DNA of 46,947 nucleotides, taken from NCBI GenBank assembly GCA_016866215.1, contig VGNE01000028.1:1-46947 (forward strand). The letters are read 5' to 3'. The notes beneath the pieces were generated by a model that did no database searches, was not told the DNA's origin, and saw nothing but the letters and a program-made list of their open reading frames with translations. Each line of letters begins with the position of its first letter. Within the stretch, counting starts at the first letter, position 1. Made by a program: the position numbers and the translations under genes. This DNA is from Chloroflexota bacterium (lineage in GTDB: Bacteria > Chloroflexota > Anaerolineae > Anaerolineales > Villigracilaceae). This document shows, in pieces, positions 42,155 through 46,947 of this stretch.

Positions 42155-42629
42155 AGGCATTCCTCTATGTGATGTTTTGTGAATTTTAGAGTGTACTGAA
42201 CTAGCCCGCCTTGATCGCGGCTTAGTAAATGCATAAAACAAATTTTCTTCTAAAGTTTCTTACAGGGATTCGGATGCCTGAGGCAAGCGTCCTTTATATC
42301 AGCGTGCATATATTCTAGCAGATACATTGAAATGATAACAGGCGTTAGACCTACGTTAAGTTAAAAAGATGTGTTTTATTAAGGTTTGTATATGTTAAAG
42401 GATCATTTCGCATTCAATCATCACCACGCTTTTGTTTAGAACAGGTGTTTCAGCCAGTAACGCCCACATCCACGCCCCAGCCCCCCCATATATGGGCATG
42501 AAGGGCAATTTTAGGGCCTGCAGGATGTATCCATCTTAAAAAATACTAATGTAATACTTTTTTGTTTCATCAATAATGAGACACGAGTTCCTGTGATTCA
42601 TTTCGCAATGATTCATTGATTCGCATGAT
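42155..42629. other. Region upstream of dnaA, no gene seen
   Basis: 475 bp, AT-rich, between dnaA and the GAF kinase gene (both minus strand). It must contain the dnaA promoter. I find no TTATCCACA-type DnaA boxes, so no origin is supported. A CCCATATATGGG palindrome lies at 42485-42496. Loose 7-bp periodicity (TGATTCA-TTTCGCA-ATGATTC) occurs near 42594-42620. Confidence 0.5.
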
Positions 42630-44303
42630 TTATTGTTTAATGGCGCGAGGAACCCAGACAAGTATGGTCGTTCCATCTCCATTTGCTGATGAAATATCAA
42701 TATCACCACCGACTGAATGTGCGCGAGTTTGCATATTCGCGAGTCCATGTCCAATGGAAGTTATTATTTGGTCCAGATCAAAACCTTTCCCATCGTCATG
42801 GATCTCCAATAAGACGCGTTCATTGGTCATCCAGAGTGAAACCTGCACTTTTCTTGCCTTTGCATGTTTGGCAACATTGGCTAAAGCTTCCTGGCAGATG
42901 TGAAATAAGGCCAATGACTGCGCATGTGGAGGATCTTTTAGCTCATCAGGATCATTAAAGGTTACCTCAGAGAAGGTATTGGCGCGATATTCAGCAATCA
43001 GGCGTCTAATCCCCTTTAACAAGCCTTCATTGCCAAGTTGACGCGGCCTCAGATCAAGAATATAGGCGCGGATATCCCGAATCGCCTGGTTTAAGCCATC
43101 GATGGCCTGGTGGATTCGTTCCTTGGCACCTCCAGCGTCTTCATTCAGGGTGAGTTTCGCCCCTTCCAGCGCCAACCCCACCCCATAAATGGACTGAATG
43201 ATGCCATCATGCAAATCCATGCCGATGCGGTCACGTTCTTCAAGCACAGCCAATCGGCGAGCATTGGAATGCAAACGCGCATTCTCAATCGCAAGCCCGG
43301 CCCAGGTACCAACTGCAACTAGCATTTGAACATTTCTTTCATCCAACGGTTCCCTGGCGCGGGTGGCAACACTCATCACACCCATGAGGTTTTCCCCTGA
43401 AAGCAGGGGGATACAAGCAAGTTGTTGAAAACCCGCCTCCACAACAGCATTACGTAAAAAGTTCGTATCACTCGGAAGGTGCCTGCCAATTATAGGCTTG
43501 CGACTCATTGCAACAAGCCCAGGGTATCCCTCGCCTACGGAAAAAACATTGCGTGTCCAAAATGCCTCGGCGGCTTGCCCGCGATGTAAGACCATACGCA
43601 GTGTGGTTTTGTCTTCTTCCAATAAAAAGATATCGCCTGCTTCCACTTTCATGTAGTTCATCACAAGCCCGAGGGTCTTGTTAAGAATCTCATCGAGTTC
43701 CAGGCTCGAGGTCAAGGTGGATGCGATGCCGTTGAGCAGTCCCATGTCCACGTTGCGGCGAGTCAGCGCGAGGTCGCGTTCCTTCATCTGCTCGTATAAT
43801 CGCGCATTCGTGATGGCAGTAGCGGCGTACGCGGCCAGCATTTGAATGATCATTTCGTCGTCCGCGTCAAATTCGGATGCGCCTATTTTTTCAGTAAGAT
43901 AGATCTGCCCCAACTGTTTATCCCCTGAGCGAATCGGAACACCCAGGAACGAGGTCATTTTTGGATGATGCGCGGGGAAACCCACCGAGCGCGGATGCTC
44001 CGAGATCACGGGAACGCGTAAAGGATATTTGGCATCCATTAATTCCCCGAGTAAACCACGCCCCACAGGGGGGTGGGCAATTTTTTTAACTTGAGCGTCT
44101 GTCATGCCAACAGAAACAAATTGCTTGAGTTTGCCTTCATCATCCAGAACCCCCAGCGCAGCATAACGCGCATCTGCCTGCTCGCAAGCCGTGGATGCAA
44201 TTCGCTCAAGCAAGGTCTCAAGCGAAACATCCTTTACCAATTCCAAACTTGCGCGATGAAGCGCAAATAATCTTTCCTGTAATTGTTCGCGGGTGAGGAG
44301 CAT
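42630..44303 (-). CDS. GAF-GAF sensor histidine kinase (NarL/DegS type)
   Basis: 557 residues, no membrane segment. GAF 1 about 23-165 (GVPIRSGDKQLGQIYLTEK), GAF 2 about 190-345 (CIPLLSGENLMGVMSVATR), then HisKA_3 with ERDRIGMDLHDGIIQSIYGVGLALEG (phospho-His in DLHDG) and HATPase_c with EALANVAKHAKA and IHDDGKGFDLDQ. A soluble sensor of small ligands or redox state. No response regulator is adjacent. A minus-strand TATAAT lies 6 nt before the ATG, consistent with a leaderless mRNA. Confidence 0.92.
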   Translation of the reverse strand: MLLTREQLQERLFALHRASLELVKDVSLETLLERIASTACEQADARYAALGVLDDEGKLKQFVSVGMTDAQVKKIAHPPVGRGLLGELMDAKYPLRVPVISEHPRSVGFPAHHPKMTSFLGVPIRSGDKQLGQIYLTEKIGASEFDADDEMIIQMLAAYAATAITNARLYEQMKERDLALTRRNVDMGLLNGIASTLTSSLELDEILNKTLGLVMNYMKVEAGDIFLLEEDKTTLRMVLHRGQAAEAFWTRNVFSVGEGYPGLVAMSRKPIIGRHLPSDTNFLRNAVVEAGFQQLACIPLLSGENLMGVMSVATRAREPLDERNVQMLVAVGTWAGLAIENARLHSNARRLAVLEERDRIGMDLHDGIIQSIYGVGLALEGAKLTLNEDAGGAKERIHQAIDGLNQAIRDIRAYILDLRPRQLGNEGLLKGIRRLIAEYRANTFSEVTFNDPDELKDPPHAQSLALFHICQEALANVAKHAKARKVQVSLWMTNERVLLEIHDDGKGFDLDQIITSIGHGLANMQTRAHSVGGDIDISSANGDGTTILVWVPRAIKQ

Positions 44304-44309
44304 ACAGAC

Positions 44310-44315
44310 ATTATA
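44310..44315 (-). promoter_or_regulatory. Probable -10 element, leaderless kinase transcript
   Basis: TATAAT on the minus strand ends 6 nt before the ATG at 44303; no ribosome site can fit. Confidence 0.55.
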
Positions 44316-44375
44316 ATCAATGAAATGCTTTTTGATAGCATTTGAAAGAAAGCCAAATCTATACTTGGAAACAAA

Positions 44376-45655
<1,280 letters not shown>

Positions 45656-45659
<4 letters not shown>

Positions 45660-45703
45660 CGAAAAACTGAAAAGGTATATACTTTAAATATATACCAAAG
45701 GAG
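45656..45703 (+). promoter_or_regulatory. vapBC promoter with palindromic operator
   Basis: TTGACG (45656-45661, overlapping the mvaA stop), 16-bp spacer, TATACT (45678-45683). The -10 lies inside the inverted repeat GGTATATA-CTTTAAA-TATATACC (45674-45696), suited to autorepression by the antitoxin. AAGGAG (45698-45703) is the ribosome site. Confidence 0.75.
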
Positions 45704-45708
45704 ACGAA

Positions 45709-45942
45709 ATGGAAACAGCAAAACTCTTTCAAAATGGAAAAAGTCAAGCAGTGCGGCTTCCCAAGGAATTCCGCTTTGGAAGTGATCGTGTTTATATCAA
45801 AAAGGTCGGCAACGCGGTTGTTCTTCTTCCCTACCAAACGCCCTGGGACACCATGCTTGACAGCCTTTCGCTTTTTTCAGCAGATTTCATGGTCGAACGA
45901 AACCAACCTCCCACTCAAAATCGGGAGGCTGCGTTTTCATGA
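45709..45942 (+). CDS. vapB: VapB-type antitoxin (AbrB/SpoVT fold)
   Basis: 77 residues. METAKLFQNGKSQAVRLPKEFRF is the swapped-hairpin AbrB DNA-binding domain, followed by VYIKKVGNAVVLLPYQTPWDTMLDSL, the VapB/MazE-like pattern with a C-terminal toxin-binding tail. It should bind the palindrome upstream of its own gene and neutralise VapC. Its stop overlaps the toxin start by 4 bp. Confidence 0.92.
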   Translation: METAKLFQNGKSQAVRLPKEFRFGSDRVYIKKVGNAVVLLPYQTPWDTMLDSLSLFSADFMVERNQPPTQNREAAFS

Positions 45943-46340
45943 AATACATGCTGGATACGAATATCTGCATCGGCCTGATTCGTCAAAAACCGCAAAAACT
46001 CATCCAACGATTGACTCATTGCGAGCCAGGCGAAGTCGGCGTTTCAAGTATCACTATCGCTGAATTGGCGTTTGGGGCAAACAAGAGCAATCAAGTTGAG
46101 CAGAATTTATCCGCTTTGGACCAGTTCCTTCTTCCCGTTGAAGTTGCAGATTTCGATCAACGCGCTTCAGCTGCCTACGGGATTGTGCGCGCGTACCTGG
46201 AGCGCGAAGGCAAGGTGATCGGTTCAATGGATATGCTAATTGGCGCGCACGCATTAAGCCTGGACACAATTCTGGTCACAAATAATGTGGATGAATTTCA
46301 GCGCATCCTAAAATTGAAGATCGAAAATTGGCTGGCGTGA
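45939..46340 (+). CDS. vapC: VapC-type PIN-domain toxin
   Basis: 133 residues. The acidic active-site residues of PIN nucleases are D6 in YMLDTNICI, E42 in TIAELAFG, D98 in IGSMDMLIGAHAL, followed by the VTNN turn (114-117). The family cuts specific tRNAs or rRNA to stop growth. Complete. It is the second gene of the vapBC operon, downstream of mvaA and upstream of the broken merB-like gene. Confidence 0.93.
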   Translation: MKYMLDTNICIGLIRQKPQKLIQRLTHCEPGEVGVSSITIAELAFGANKSNQVEQNLSALDQFLLPVEVADFDQRASAAYGIVRAYLEREGKVIGSMDMLIGAHALSLDTILVTNNVDEFQRILKLKIENWLA

Positions 46341-46398
46341 AAAACAGAACGCGCCACACTTCCCATCTACCGGCGGGAAAGGCCAGGGTGAGAGAGAA

Positions 46399-46791
46399 AT
46401 GACTAACGAATCTCTCCTCTGGCAGGTACGCGCCTTCGTCTACTAACAGTTTGCGGATACCACTTACCCACCAAGCGTGGACGAGACCGCGAATCATTTC
46501 AATATCAGCAATGAAGAAGCTGGCGAGATTTACAAGGAATTACACAATCGCCACGCGCTTTTTCTAGAGCCAGAGACCTTGACGATCCGTATGGCAAACC
46601 CGTTCTCCGGGATTTCAACGGACTTTCGAGTCCATGCGAATGGCAGGACTTATTACGCCAACTGCGCCTGGGACATGCTCGGCATCTCCGCCGTGCTGCA
46701 TTGTGACGCGGTTATTGAAGCAGTTTGCACCGAAAGCAACAAGACAGTTCAATTGGAAGTTAAGAACTCACCTTACGCAGTTTTAGCGTAA
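46399..46791 (+). pseudogene. Alkylmercury lyase (MerB)-like gene, nonsense mutation plus insertion-sequence truncation
   Basis: From ATG 46399 (GAGAG upstream) the frame reads MTNESLLWQVRAFVY, then TAA at 46444-46446, then continues in the same frame as QFADTTYPPSVDETANHFNI and onward to residue 131. The family N-terminus is a winged helix of this kind, and FRVHANGRTYYANCAWDMLGI with the Cys-x-x-Asp pair is the MerB-like catalytic region. The 3' end is cut by the inverted repeat at 46765; the last residues are read from insertion-sequence DNA. A GTG at 46477 could restart translation but would lack the N-terminus. Whether the intact parent had organomercurial activity is unknown. Confidence 0.75.
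46765..46780. repeat. Insertion-sequence terminal inverted repeat (left end)
   Basis: AACTCACCTTACGCAG, the exact reverse complement of 113-128. It marks the left end of a second copy whose transposase starts at 46801. Confidence 0.85.
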
Positions 46792-46800
46792 ACTTGACAG

Positions 46801-46947
46801 ATGAAAAACGGCAAACTCCTTGATTTGTACAGCGACTACCTGATTAGTGCCTTTGGACAAACAAGCGCAACGGGATTATCTTCACTTCTCAACGGCGAAG
46901 TTAGCCATGACCAGACGCAACGGTGGCTGGCAGGCGAGAAGCAAACC
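46801..46947 (+). CDS. Transposase, N-terminal part (runs off window)
   Basis: 49 residues from ATG. LLDLYSDYLISAFGQTSATG followed by LSSLLNGEVSHDQTQRWLAG matches the N-terminal helical domain of DDE transposases annotated as IS4/IS701-like, where YSDYL.xSxGQTxATGLSxLL is a hallmark. The start is 21 bp after the terminal repeat. With the 3' end at 1-120, the window is bounded by two ends of the same element type in the same orientation. Confidence 0.85.
   Translation, partial: MKNGKLLDLYSDYLISAFGQTSATGLSSLLNGEVSHDQTQRWLAGEKQT

Noticed and set aside
42242-42629. Origin of replication upstream of dnaA
   Set aside because: No DnaA-box cluster or AT-rich unwinding array could be recognised.

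Overview
The window reads as ordinary chromosome from a Chloroflexota bacterium, most likely class Anaerolineae. This is inferred from the gene repertoire and style: Flp-pilus genes of the CpaB/CpaE type, two DegS/NarL-type cytoplasmic kinases, a MoeA protein fused to a substrate-binding domain, a class II HMG-CoA reductase, many lipoproteins with Thr/Pro-rich spacers, and dispersed short repeats. No 16S gene is present, so the assignment rests on protein character only.

Layout. 1-128 is the 3' end of an insertion sequence whose terminal inverted repeat cuts a cpaE-like gene. 95-3069 (-) is a pilus/signalling block: CpaE-like, CpaB, DegS-like kinase. 3279-8243 (-) is a surface-glycan block with three multi-pass glycosyltransferases and a GNAT. 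8358-10171 (-) holds a lipid kinase and an EamA transporter, then a cytochrome c lipoprotein. 11195-13996 holds a small membrane protein, DUF1684, nitroreductase and a histone-deacetylase-like hydrolase. 14573-18405 (-) has a single-domain response regulator, the MoeA-PBP fusion and a class III aminotransferase. 18518-21568 has divergent guaB and purA, the two enzymes that split IMP between GMP and AMP. 21569-23417 is a toxin-antitoxin island downstream of purA. 23547-27324 has a GlsB-like membrane protein, fahA with an unknown partner, and a threonine/serine dehydratase. 27443-30665 has a CBS protein, tRNA-Pro(CGG), a lipoprotein and an M32 carboxypeptidase. 30871-34844 (-) is a MacAB-like efflux operon ending in an SH3 lipoprotein. 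35362-40741 (+) has a GltD-like oxidoreductase and then an envelope cluster: membrane-anchored HEWIH protein, thioredoxin-fold/cyclophilin lipoprotein, PrsW-like protease. 40793-45659 has dnaA, a GAF-GAF kinase and HMG-CoA reductase. 45709-46340 is VapBC. 46399-46791 is a broken MerB-like gene cut by a second copy of the same insertion sequence, whose transposase start runs off the window.

The most unusual observation is at purA. The last 18-19 codons of purA occur three times in the same orientation (21512-21568, 22217-22273, 22899-22952). A complete toxin-antitoxin pair lies between consecutive copies, and a third toxin lies beyond the last one. The copies differ almost only at synonymous positions, so they look like purA ends from related strains rather than fresh duplications. 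This fits small toxin-antitoxin cassettes accreting at the purA 3' end, each carrying a replacement gene end.

A second theme is repeat invasion. Degenerate 7-bp-periodic tandem tracts and palindromes sit between genes and also in frame inside genes (moeA-like, a glycosyltransferase, the HDAC-like gene, the EamA transporter). A third is a set of genes with a TATAAT-like element only 6-10 nt before the start codon and no Shine-Dalgarno, suggesting leaderless transcripts.
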